A stretch of 64,000 nt of DNA from contig JAGYXB010000376.1 of NCBI GenBank assembly GCA_022495005.1, forward strand, positions 80,881 to 144,880. Reading direction: 5' to 3'. The notes beneath the pieces are model-generated. The model made no database searches. It had not been told where the DNA came from and was given only the letters and a program-made list of their open reading frames with translations. Every line of letters begins with the position of its first letter. The first letter of the stretch is position 1. The stretch is from Rhyacophila brunnea (taxonomy: Eukaryota > Arthropoda > Insecta > Trichoptera > Rhyacophilidae). A program made the translations under genes and the position numbers. Shown one piece after another: positions 37,747 through 48,036 of this stretch.

Positions 37747-38024
37747 CAGGGCTCGAAATGGATCGGAACGCACCGGAGCGCCGTTCCGGTTCGTAACATC
37801 CCCAAAATTATTGCTCCGTCTCGTGGAAATATTAATTTGACCGTCTGAGCGAAATATGCCATATAATAAAAAAAATCTAACACATATTTAACACATATAC
37901 ACATATTTAATAACACATATCTTATTTTTTTTAAATACATATACAATTAGATAATAATGTTAGGTAATATTTTCGTAAAATTATCGAGCGCTCCGGTTCG
38001 TAAAATTTTACATTTCGAGCGCTG
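37747..38024. mobile_element. hAT MITE (CAGGGCTCGAAATG), complete
   Basis: It starts CAGGGCTCGAAATGGATCGG; the reversed right end is CAGCGCTCGAAATGTAAAAT. An exact 8-bp duplication AATTTATT flanks it at 37739-37746 and 38025-38032. Subterminal blocks carry GGAGCGCC and GAGCGCTCCGG. Length 278 bp. It is the reference copy for the remnants at 16470-16514 and 36497-36895. Confidence 0.95.
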
Positions 38025-38032
38025 AATTTATT

Positions 38033-38426
38033 TGTTTATACATAAAGATTACCGTGTTTTGTAGGCACTATATTTTTTCTATTCTTGTTATGTGTACCTA
38101 CTAAGACTTATAGAAAGAATGAAAATTAATATAAATTTTACTCTAGCTATTACGTTCAATTTATATTTTTTCATTTGATATTATATTATGCAGGATTATA
38201 ATTAGCTATATTGTATGGATCTTGGACGCCTTCAAAATATATCTTCACGCCTGTCTATCATGAGTTGCAGTTCTCCAGTTTTGAAGACCCAGTATACTTA
38301 CTGTTAGGAAACCAACAGGGCAATACTCAGACCACAGAATGCTTAAAAAACGACCTGGAAAACGAATCAAGATAAAATTTACTGATTTGGTCTTTTAATT
38401 ATAGTCCTGATATTACTCTACGGCCC
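38033..38426. other. Unassigned sequence, possibly non-LTR debris
   Basis: No motif is clear. The patch at 38210-38380 is GC-richer and precedes the endonuclease fragment, so it may belong to the same dead element. Confidence 0.3.
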
Positions 38427-38530
38427 AGAAGAACTAAAATATAACGCAGATCTCACTGCACTACAAGAAATACGTTGGATAGGAAAAGGACACTATAGAA
38501 ACGAAACTGCATTACATTTTATTATTAGTA
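38427..38530 (+). pseudogene. Endonuclease-domain scrap of a non-LTR element
   Basis: The forward reading has ELKYNADLTALQEIRWIGKG. The ALQE-RW-GKG pattern is the first conserved block of the apurinic-like endonuclease in RTE-type and related elements; the Glu of LQE is a metal-binding residue. Only this block is left. Confidence 0.7.
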
Positions 38531-39278
38531 AATTGTTGTGTGACACTTTACTGTTTTCTTCTTGTACGTTGTGATTTATTTAAAAGCCTTCTTAAGTGAA
38601 ACTACTTATAGAGACCTCGCGAACATATGCTTACAATATGTCATTGTCATTATTTATTTGACATCATTTTTGCAATTTATTTTTGACCCTGCAATCAGTA
38701 CAACTTTACTTGTAGTGCACCAAGGTAGCGATGTTTTGGCGAGAAACAAAAATGAATATAGTCATTTTCACTTTTAACATGATTGAACCCGATTTACCAA
38801 TTTACGCTATTTACGAGTAGCACTGTTCATCAGTAGCGCACCCAGGGGGGGGCCAAGGGGCCTTGCCCCCCCCCAAAAACATTGAAATTGAAAGCCAATA
38901 GATTAGACAAATAAAAACACGGCAAAAAATGATTTTAAATTCTCCAGCACCCTCTAGAAAAATTTCTTAGATTTTAATTTCTAACACGAAAATTTCGAAA
39001 CACTAATGTCGGGTTTTTTTAGAAACTCAATCTCTAATGGAAATGTCAAAAAATTATCGGTGTCCATCCGAATTCCGGAGTGGTGTACACCGAGTGCAAT
39101 AGACAAAAGTGCAATAAACGAGAAATTAGGCTGTGTTCTGTTGGGTAGGTTTGTGTACCTATAAGTTAAATGCAATAATACTTTTTTTCCATTTTCAATT
39201 AATATTTTGGAACTTCACTATTAAAAAACCCAAAATCGACGATACAAATTCGGCGAAAAGTACGACTACACCCACCAC

Positions 39279-39792
39279 CATGGGCTGACAGGGCTACAGC
39301 CTGGGGGCCCGGGCTTAAGAGGGCCCGGCGTGGCGGCTCGTCTAATTGTGAGATAAACACACACCAGAAATTTGTTATATTATCGCATGTGGCGCTATAC
39401 TACTTCAGTACTTCATCAAAATTAACATAAAAAATATGAAGTATGATGAAAATATGATATACGTAACTACATGATAATAATTCACGTGTATCTTTTTATA
39501 TTACAATTATTTTTAGTGTTTCTATAAAAATAAAAATGGTTATTTATCCAATATCGAAGGGTCGAATGCTACTTGGCTACCACAAGAGAGGGTCGCGACC
39601 AGTGGTTCATAGTATGATAACGATCGATAATATGATATGAGGTCCGACAAATCAAGAATTCAAGGGAATTATTTAACAATATAGTTAAATCCACGGAATA
39701 CCATTTGGGAACACTACTGTAGAACATCACATTCCCCTTAACCCTGGTGATGGGTAAGGGGGCCCGCCAAACATTCATGATGTGGGGGCCAT
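39279..39792 (+). mobile_element. GC-rich 9-bp-TSD element, copy 2
   Basis: It begins CATGGGCTGACAGGGCTACA and GCCTGGGGGCCCGGGC, and ends GATGTGGGGGCCAT. The flanks are ACCCACCAC (39270-39278) and GCCCACCAC (39793-39801), eight of nine identical. Length 514 bp with an AT-rich middle. The long reverse-strand open frame that overlaps its right end is not a gene. Confidence 0.85.
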
Positions 39793-39877
39793 GCCCACCA
39801 CAGTCGGTGGTGGTGTAAATTAAAAAAAAAACATTTTTTTCGGTGGAATTCAGCATAAATATTGTGGCTCTAGACCA

Positions 39878-40450
39878 GTGGTTCTTAACCGGTGCACCGC
39901 TGGCTTGTTGCAAGTGCATCGCGAAAATAGTGATAAAAACAGAAAAATCCGCGAAATAGCGAAAACCGAAAAAGTCCTTCATGAAATTATGAAAGCCGAT
40001 GAAAGATCTAATGTGATTTCGATGTTGCCGAATCGATCGCACGCGTCTACCGTTGGCCTCACATAAATGAAAACAAAATAGTGGATCAATATCTATGCTG
40101 CAAAGAACTCACCGAGCGTACGACATGACAAGATGTTTTTGATTCTATTTCTTCATATTTAGAAAAATCTAAAATATCATGGAGGAATTTGTATGGATGG
40201 TGCTCCGTCAATGTTAGGCTCATTAAAAGGATTTGTTACCCTCGCAAAGACAAGAAACCCTAACATTATAATATCTACGCACTGTTTTATTTACACAAGG
40301 AATCTATAGTTTTATTACCGCAGTGCTAAAACCTGTAATAGACCAATATATCAAATCCAGACCTTTAAAAACAGGCATTTTTAAAAAAAACTTTGCATTT
40401 ATTTTCTATGGAAGCTAAGTACGAATGTTTGATTTTTCACACTGAAGTGA
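39878..40450 (+). pseudogene. hAT transposase remnant (ZBED5/FAM200-like)
   Basis: Starting near 40076 the reading is KIVDQYLCCKELTERTT, stop, QDVFDSISSYLEKSKISW, then after a frameshift CMDGAPSMLGSLKGFVTLAK, then STHCFIYTRN and, further on, FHTEVRWL. Blocks such as DGAPSMLGS, THC.IHR and HTEVRWL are the conserved middle of the DDE region of ZBED5/FAM200-type hAT transposases; the Asp of DGAPSM is a catalytic position. The N-terminal zinc finger and the C-terminal dimerisation region are missing. 39878-40066 is open but not clearly alignable. Several stops and frameshifts make it inactive. Confidence 0.85.
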
Positions 40451-40458
40451 GGTGGTTA

Positions 40459-40756
40459 AAGTGGCGCACCCAGGGGGGGGGGGTCAAGGGGCCCTGACAC
40501 CACCCAAACATGAAAATTATCAGAATGATTTTAACCATTGAAATTGAAAACCAATAAACCTTTGGGCTTAAACAAATAAAAACACTGGCAAAAAAATGAT
40601 TTGTAATTCTCCAGCACCCTTTTTAGAACAATTTCTTAGATTTTAATTTCTAACACAAAAATTTCGAAACACTAATGTCAAGTTTTTTTAGAAACCCAAT
40701 CCCTAATGGAACTGTCAAAAAAATTCTCGGTGTCCACTCGAATTCCGGAGTGGTGT
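40459..40756 (+). repeat. Second internal copy of the hAT left end
   Basis: AGTGGCGCACCCAGGGGGGG starts a block that repeats 38831-39090 in the same orientation, including CTCCAGCACCCT, TTAGATTTTAATTTCTAACA and GAATTCCGGAGTGGTGTA. Because the only right end (41292) pairs with the outer left end by target duplication, this is an internal duplicated terminus rather than a simple nested insertion. Confidence 0.8.
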
Positions 40757-40760
40757 AGGT

Positions 40761-41165
40761 CATGGATAGGGAGGGCTGACAGGGCTCTAGCCTGGGGGCC
40801 CGGGCTGTGGAGGGCCCGGCGGGTCGGGTTGACCAGATAAGTGAGATAAACACACATCACAAATAATTAGCTTTAATAGTAAAAAAAGCCGCTATTATAT
40901 TTCATAGCCATGAAAATTTTCAATTACTTATATAATTGTGCAATATATTTTTTGATTATTATGTGTCGATACTTGACAGCTTCATTATTAATGTGGATGT
41001 ATTTAAAATCGCCAATAATTCACTGTGTAACTACCCTTAATTTCAACTAAAACACAATTTGAAAAACGTTAATGTAGTGTTTCACACTGCCTTTAATCTT
41101 AGCGGTGGGTAGGGGGCCCGCCAAATATCCTAGCCTGAGGGCCCGTTTCAGGATGTGGGGACCAT
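40761..41165 (+). mobile_element. GC-rich 9-bp-TSD element, copy 3, with empty site
   Basis: It runs from CATGGATAGGGAGGGCTGAC to GATGTGGGGACCAT, with exact 9-bp repeats GGTGTAGGT at 40752-40760 and 41166-41174. The duplicated hAT end at 39080-39118 reads GTGGTGTACACCGAGTGCAA without an insert, which acts as a near-exact empty site. Length 405 bp. The internal GGGCCC-rich blocks match copies 1 and 2. Confidence 0.92.
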
Positions 41166-41300
41166 GGTGTAGGTACACCGAGTGCAATAGACAACGAGAA
41201 ATTAGGCTGTGAAGAAGAAAAAGAGCCTATGGGACTAATTTACTTTCTCCTCCTTGGGCCCCCCCCAATATTAAATCCTGGGTGCGCCACTGCTGTTCAT

Positions 41301-41507
41301 TATTGTACAGTTGAACTACAGGGAAAAGTGTTTATAATATTATTATGTACAGAGTTTTCACTCTTTTGTATTTAAGAAGTTTGCTCCATTTTGTGAAATA
41401 TTCGACAAGCCATATTGAATAATCAATCAAGGGAATCTAAGCGATATTTTCGCGTTATCGACATTGAATTTATTCACATTAAATATACGACAAAATAAGC
41501 AGAACCT
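41301..41507. other. Unassigned AT-rich sequence
   Basis: A short gap between two elements with no feature seen. Confidence 0.35.
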
Positions 41508-41520
41508 CTATGGCCAAGAT

Positions 41521-42050
41521 TCTGCGAATATGCTACTTTGGTCTGTTAAGACATTTTAAGTCCCGCTTACTATCTCGCCGAACTAAAAGCACTCTTGTAA
41601 AGCCAGTGCTCACCTACGCATCGGAAACCTGGACATTAACTCTGCGAAATAACGAGCCCTGAACATCTTTGAAAGAAAAATTCTCCGCTGTATATATGGA
41701 CCGATCAGGGATGGCACCAATTGGAGGAGAAGATATAATGCTGAGCTCTACGGGCTGTACGAAGATTGCAGCGCAGTTCAATCAATTAAGATTGGGAGAC
41801 TGCGATGGCTAGGTCATGTGCACCGTATGAATGACAATGAACCGGCAAAGAGAGTGATGTCCAGCAATCCAATAGGACGTAGAAGAAGAGGCAGGCCAAA
41901 GATTCGCTGGTTAGATGGAGCTGCCAGTGACTGCCGTATTCTGGGGGTACCACATTGGAAAGCGGCCACACTGGATAGGGACAAGTGGAGGGAGCTGTTG
42001 GAGGAGGCCAGGACCCACACCGGGTTGTCGCGCCCCTGATGATGATGCTG
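41521..42050 (+). mobile_element. 5'-truncated RTE-like retrotransposon copy
   Basis: It encodes the end of the reverse transcriptase and the C-terminal tail: HFKSRLLSRRTKSTL, KPVLTYASETWTLTL, then RLRWLGHVHRMNDNE, IGRRRRGRPKIRWLDGA and WRELLEEARTHTGL before a GATGATGATG tail. It is flanked by CTATGGCCAAGAT (41508-41520) and CTATGGGCAAGAT (42051-42063), a 13-bp target duplication with one mismatch. Stops and frameshifts are present, and a 12-bp in-frame deletion relative to the copy at 46551-47355 removes residues LYKT. Confidence 0.9.
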
Positions 42051-42063
42051 CTATGGGCAAGAT

Positions 42064-43278
42064 AGAATGTCGACGTTGCTTCAAATAATATAAACAACAC
42101 AGAAAGCCATACATATATCAAAATAGAATGACAGATGCTTATATGAAAAATGATCAATCTAATGGGGAAAAAAAATGTATTTTTAATGGGCGCCTTTTTG
42201 GTATTTCATGGGCTTATAATGAGTAAAATGACAAAATATCGAGCTTAACTTCGAATTAGTATTCAGCACCATAAAATACACGAATCTAAACTGAAAATCA
42301 ATCAATGAGATGCATGTGAGAAAGGGGTAGTTGATAAAATTCCATATTAAAATAGTCGTATTTTGGTGCTGAATATTCTGAATTATTCATTACATTCAAC
42401 AAATTTTATAAAATTTTAATGAATTTTCTACAAATTTAAAACATAAAGATTTGTAGCTGTGAGGTTTTAATCGATGAAATAGCATTATGTATGAAATCAT
42501 AAACAATATGTGACGTAATAATTATCTGACAATACCTACTTATCTATTTTGGCTTAATTTACGTTTTCATTACATTTTTTCTATTCATGATATTATTACG
42601 AAACACAATGCAAGTCATTATTTCGCAATTGGTTACTGAGCAGATACCTGCGTACCTACTTACTTAGAGACGGTTTCCATTTCCATCCGTTTCCGTTTCC
42701 GTATTCCGCCCATTATTTAAAAATTTCTAATCATCTTTTAAGAGACTGAAATTGAGGTTCTTTCCTATCTTCATCTTCTACAATAATTATAGCCGGCCCT
42801 TGACAATATTTTGGCGCAACGGTATACGTCCGTTTGCAATTTGGAATCGCCCATGCGCGTCTGGGTTAAACAAGTATAATAATAATTAATACAGTTTTGT
42901 GTATTTTATAGAATATTTTATTCAATGAAACCCTTCTGCTCTCTAGTATGTGGGTCATTTCATGTAATATTTTGGAGCATGGCCTCTGTAGATAAATTTA
43001 CATCTGATATAGTTTATTCTTATATCTTAACCCTTCACTGCATGATTTTTTTTTTTGAAAATTTTAATTTTTTCTTAGTGTCAAAATGCCTTGTGAATGA
43101 AGGAAAAATAATATTTTTTTTTTCGAAAATTACATTAAATTTTGTATGTTACTGCATGGTGCCGTAGATTTACGACATTAGGAAATCTTACATTTCAGTA
43201 TGTCAAAATATAAAACCAAATGATAACAATCATAAAAAACTAATGTACACAACTTATTTGATGTGTAGATATTTTTAT
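42064..43278. other. Unassigned AT-rich sequence
   Basis: The 80-codon frame at 42925-43167 is a low-complexity, Phe-rich chance ORF. GGCCGGCCCTTGACA-like text near 42792 resembles a hAT end without a partner. Confidence 0.4.
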
Positions 43279-43560
43279 TTAAGGGGGAAGGTGTTCCATG
43301 TCAGCTATTTTCTGGTATTTTCAGAGGTTAAGCCTGAATAGTACGTAAGATTTGTAGAAAAACTATTTATATAATTATGAAGCTTATTCATCGTCAAATA
43401 TTTATGTAAAACATTTGATAACTACATAAAGTATTTTTATGACGTAAAATAATATTCTTTGAAACCGTGAAACGTGATAATTGAGAACGAAGCCATATTT
43501 TTGTGACATTAATAGGCTGTGATGATGACAAATTTTTCCCCTAATTATTATCTCAAACGA
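43279..43560 (+). repeat. Solo half of the TTAA foldback family
   Basis: It begins TTAAGGGGGAAGGTGTTCCA and continues through AACTATTTATATAATTATGAAG, AACATTTGATAACTACATAAA and GTATTTTTATGACG, matching the left arm 10132-10345 in order with many substitutions. The opposite CCCCCTTAA end was not found downstream. Confidence 0.65.
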
Positions 43561-45576
43561 TTTATTATAGATAGTTGTAATGTTATAAAACATAATGTAG
43601 TAAAATATATTCAGTATAATTATAATATTTGCAGTTTCTATTGGTTCTAAATCTAATGGAAGCGAGTGGACATTTTGTTATTTAAATATTCTACAATTAT
43701 AGACATACGAAATAATATAAAGCTACGTATCAGAAGGTTTATCATTAATCATTGAATAAATGATGAAATATCTTGTTAGTTATAAATTTATAATACTAAA
43801 TAGAGACCTTTTTAAAACAACTGTTTCCACGAAATATTCGACCATCTTGATATCCGTCAGACCCGCCTGCGAATTGGTGTAAGATGTATGGAATCTTTAG
43901 CTGGTATTATTTTCACTTTCTATGACCAAAAAAATACGCCAACACACAAGTATTGTACAAAAATATGTTTATAAAAGTGAATGCTACAAATTGAACACAA
44001 AAATAGGCGAAACAAACACAAATTCGAACATATTATTCAAAAGGAAAAGATATTTTGACAGATGAAGACAATAGCAAAAAACATCTGAAGAAATTTGTAT
44101 TTGCGTCAATTCTACGTCATGTCATACTAAATCATATATCCATCTATATTTTTACACTGTTGCAATCTATTTGTCCCTAATATTGCAACATAGCAATCGG
44201 TTTTCTGTCCCTTTCTATTACTATCTTGCTCTATATTCAAAATTAATTTATTATGATTGTACAATAGGATAGGTTTTTTTTAGTTGTGATAGATTTTTTA
44301 TTTCAGTGAAATTTATCGGGTCGTCATGTGTTGCCATATCTACTAAAATATTATTGGATTGATATTTTAGTAAATAGGTGATAAAATGAGTTTTTTCACC
44401 AGCTGTAGGTACTAGTTTAACTATTTTTTATTAAATAAATAATACACATGAGGTTTTACGAATTTCACATTTGTTATTAAACATACTTATATAATTTTTA
44501 ACACCTCAAACACATCGCGAAGTGAAAATAGCTATATTTTTTACTTAGCGATGTATTGTCCCAAATTATGAATCTACCTAGGTTAGGTACTGATATATAT
44601 TTTTTTTTGACTGATTGATGAGATGATTTCAAAGAATACTTTCATCAAATGACATAATAATGGATGCCCGTACATATTTTCCAATTTAATATTTTTTTGA
44701 AAAAAACTAACCATTTAATTTCGAAAATTTCACGTAAATTTATTTGAGCGGGAATGCGAAATTTTCTACCTTTTTAGTTCTTTATATAACAATATTAATG
44801 CATTTATTTATACCTACTTACACAAAATGCCGCGTTTTCATTATCCAATGGCTGGAAATTTCAAGAAGGAGAGAAATTGGAAATATTAATACAATGTATT
44901 AATACAAGGAAATATTAATAAAACAAAGGTTCTAAATTATTATTTATAGTTTGACACAATTATTCATAAAACATACATATTTGAAAAGTCCACATTTCAC
45001 AGAAAAGTTTGGTTTACATTTGGTAATTATCTCGCGAAAGTACATTTTGCGTATTTTTATAATAATTATGGTCATTTGTAGGTAGGGAAGACACATGTAA
45101 ATTTTCATGTAGAGTAGGTATTTAATTAATGATGTATCACATAAATAATATGAACTAATATCTTAAACTTGAGATGGATTGTGATCAATTATCATTCCCT
45201 TTGCACAATGTAATCATTCTACTGGATATTTTTTATATCTAAATAGCTTTATGTTAATAATATACAACTCTCAGAGAACTTGAAGCCTTTTTTTTTTTTT
45301 TAAATAAAGTTATAATTACGAATTTAAAACATTTGAATGCCAAGAAATTAAACAATTATGTCCAAAATAGTTATAGGATGGACAAAAAATGGAGTGATGT
45401 TGAATCATTGAATAGAAGTCTATAAAACATATAAACAAAGAATAGGTACCTAGTACATTAAGTATGTATAGGCTCAGATACACATGCGAGAAGCTCGGAT
45501 GCTTGATGATAAGTAACTATGTATACACATGTTAGCTTAACGCTTTTCTAGCTAGTAATACGATATAGAAAATATA
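43561..45576. other. Gene-free AT-rich stretch
   Basis: 2 kb with no supported gene. A small tandem GGAAATATTAATA occurs at 44880-44930 and a long poly-T/poly-A junction near 45286. Confidence 0.45.
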
Positions 45577-45740
45577 CGACTAACCAGCGGCGAGGTAGGC
45601 TATTAAAATTCGACATAAATAATGCACACTTAACTTTGTTAGCCATACTTATTTGTTTTTATTGAATTAAGAATACAATTTGCAGATGGTGCAGGTTAGT
45701 TTATAAAATTCAAATAATCCCTGCCTACTCCATCTTCTAC

Positions 45741-46374
45741 TTCGGCCATATCCGCCCCTTAGTTGGAGCATATGGACACCACGAGGCGCCTCCAAAAATC
45801 CCTGTTGCTCGCTAGTTTTCTTGCAGCATTCCAGTCCGCCGTATACACTCTATAGATAGTATTTAGATAGTATACACTCTATAGATAGGCTTTCCAGGAC
45901 GCCGGAATCCGGTTGTCTTGAAGAACAGGCAAGCCAGGTTGAAGTTCTCTTCTGGCATCAGCAGCACGTGACCGAGCCGGGTCCAACGTCGCTTCTTCAC
46001 TCTCAGTGTGACGTGAGGCTGCTTGGTGCGTTCTCTTATCTCCTCGTTACTCCTAAAGTCATACACCGCACACCCAATATCCATCGCAAACATCTGTTTT
46101 CGAAGCTCAGTATAATTTTGCTCTGAGCCTTCGTAAAGTGCCATGATTTGCTACCGTAAAGCAGCACCGTCAGAATGCAAGCGTCGAATAGGCGGTATTT
46201 GGCGAGTACAATCTTGAATCCCAGACACTCCGCATCGAGTTGAATGTTGATCCAGACATTCCCATTCGGATAGCAAGCTCTCTCTGCAATATTCCATCCC
46301 GTGATGTGTACCTCCAAGTATTTGAACTGTCGAACGCTCGAACTGTCGACGCTCTATCCGAACTCTAAACCATA
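45741..46374 (-). pseudogene. Non-LTR endonuclease/RT C-terminal fragment inside the hAT element
   Basis: The reverse strand reads KYRLFDACILTVLLYGSKSW, then SFENRCLRWILGV, NEEIRERTKQPHVTLRVKKR, RWTRLGHVLLMPEENF and TGFRRPGKP. This is the conserved tail after the reverse transcriptase (LYG..W, NRCLR.I.G, NEE.RERT, RW..LGH.L..P, RRPGKP) of RTE-like elements. One frame change lies near 46100. The catalytic RT domain is absent. It differs from the RTE family at 46551, so it is a separate insertion. Confidence 0.8.
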
Positions 46375-46550
46375 ATAGTTTTTCAGTCATACTTTTTTGT
46401 TTTCATTGAATTGAGAATACATATTACAGATTGCGTCGGTTAGTTTTTTTTTTAAATTCATTCAGGCCTACCTACACCATAATCGATTAAAAATATTCTT
46501 CGATCTATAAAATTATCCATGGTTTAATTGCATACATTTAGATGTTTTAT

Positions 46551-47355
46551 CATCATCAGGGGCGCGACAACCCGGTGTGGGTCCTAGCCTCCTCCAACAG
46601 CTCCCTCCACCTGTCCCTATCTAGTGTGGAAGCTTTCCAATTTGGTACCCCCAGAATACGGCAGTCACTGAAAGCTCCACCCAACCAGTGAATCTTTGGC
46701 CTCCCTCTTCTTCTACGTCCTATTGGATTGCTGGACATCACTTTCTTTGCCGGTTCATTGTCATTCATACGGTGCACATGACCTAGCCATCGCAGTCTCC
46801 CAATCTTAATTGATTGAACTGCGCTGCAATCTTCGTATAGCCCGTAGAGCTTAGCATTATATCTTCTCCTCCAATTGGTGCCATCCCTGATCGGTCCATA
46901 TATAATATGACGGAGAATTTTTATTTCATGTTCAGGGCTCGTTCATTTTGCAAAGTTAATGTCCAGGTTTCCGATGCGTAGGTGAGCACTGGCTTTACAA
47001 GCGTCTTGTAAAGAGTGCTTTTAGTTCGGCGAGATAGTAAGCGGGACTTAAAATGTTTTAACAGACCAAAGTAGCATTTATTCGCAGACATGATTCTGTT
47101 GTTGATTTCTTCTGTAATATCATTATGTCGAGTTACAAGAGATCCAAGGTATATGAAACTGTCGACTGTATCAAACTTGTATGCATCAATATCTAACTTT
47201 GGTGCGCCTTCTCGTGGTGTGACATAGACAGGCATGTATTTAGTTTTTGCCTCGTTTATTTGTAAGCCCATTCTTTTGGCAGAGGCTTCTAGTGCTGTGA
47301 ATGCCTTTTTTTAGCGCCAATTCTGATATGGCAATGATGTCGATATCATCGGCAT
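46551..47355 (-). mobile_element. 5'-truncated RTE-like copy with 10-bp TSD
   Basis: Exact repeats GATGTTTTAT at 46541-46550 and 47356-47365 flank it. On the reverse strand the element starts at the RT catalytic box (ADDIDIIAISELALK), shifts frame at an A run near 47310, then reads RMGLQINEAKTKYM, DSFIYLGSLVTRHNDITEEI, HFKSRLLSRRTKSTLYKTL, VLTYASETWTLTL, and, after stops, GHVHRMNDNEPAKKVM, RRRRGRPKIHWL and the CCTGATGATG tail. The 5' truncation falls within the codon before ADD. Same family as 41521-42050. Confidence 0.93.
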
Positions 47356-47569
47356 GATGTTTTATAGATTAATGAATATTTTTTGACTATTATCTACAGT
47401 GGCATGAATCATGGCAAGGTTTGATTGAATTTTAAAAACTAACGAACGCTATCTACACATTGCAGTCTTAGTTAAATAAAAACAAATACGTTTGAATGAC
47501 AAAGTTTAGTGTACACTATTTATGTCAGATTTTAACAGCCTACTTCCACCTTTTGCCACTGCTACTAAA

Positions 47570-47823
47570 ATACGCTCATGGGGCATGTTCTGGCATTCCG
47601 GTGACTTGCGCCATGTGATTTCCTCTGCCCCTACACGGCCTACACCATGTCCGGAAAGTCAGTTGAAAAGAGCTGATGACCCTTACGAGTTACTCGCATG
47701 TGTATCGGTTGCTTAGTATAGATTTATTTTGTTCCATTTGTTCCGTCTTATTCATATGAACCCATTGACCAGTAATGATGTTATCCGAATCTGTAAAAAA
47801 TATTAAGTACATAGTTTTTAGAA
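47570..47823. other. Unassigned sequence
   Basis: No feature recognised. Confidence 0.35.
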
Positions 47824-48036
47824 CAGTGATTTTTAACCTCGTCTGGTTGGCGGAAGCAGTGACACACCGAAGAAAATTGTCACCTACAAGCAGACATTTT
47901 TGCCCTTACGATTTTTATTAAAAAATATTAATGTAATTTACTATTGCATTTTATTTTTACAATGGACGTATGCAAGTAAATTCATAAAAAACTGATATAT
48001 ACTACACTGCTCGCAGAACCCAGTTGGGAATCACTG
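47824..48036. mobile_element. Short hAT-like MITE
   Basis: The left end CAGTGATTTTTAACCTCG and the reversed right end CAGTGATTCCCAACTGGG are inverted repeats of CAGTG type around 213 bp. Both flanks contain TAGAA, but an exact 8-bp duplication is not preserved. Confidence 0.6.

Larger units (their letters stand above)
38831..41292 (+). mobile_element. 2.46-kb hAT element, degenerate, with nested insertions
   Basis: The left end CAGTAGCGCACCCAGGGG and the reversed right end CAGTGGCGCACCCAGG are hAT-type inverted repeats. An exact 8-bp duplication CTGTTCAT flanks the whole at 38823-38830 and 41293-41300. Inside are two GC-rich 9-bp-TSD elements (39279-39792, 40761-41165), a transposase remnant (about 39900-40450) and, at 40459, a second copy of the left end followed by the same roughly 300 bp of subterminal sequence. 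The element is dead. Confidence 0.93.
45585..47561. mobile_element. hAT element split by two retrotransposon fragments
   Basis: The left end CAGCGGCGAGGTAGGCTATT and the reversed right end CAGTGGCAAAAGGTGGAAGT match the ends of the complete MITE at 63367-63938. The flanks CGACTAAC (45577-45584) and CTACTAAA (47562-47569) agree at six of eight positions. Three pieces of MITE sequence (about 45585-45740, 46375-46550, 47356-47561) line up consecutively with 63367-63938, and the two intervals between them are retrotransposon DNA. Confidence 0.88.

Noticed and set aside
39569..40042. 157-codon reverse-strand open frame, among the longest in the window
   Set aside because: It crosses the right border of the GC-rich 9-bp-TSD element and runs antisense to hAT sequence; no domain is recognisable.
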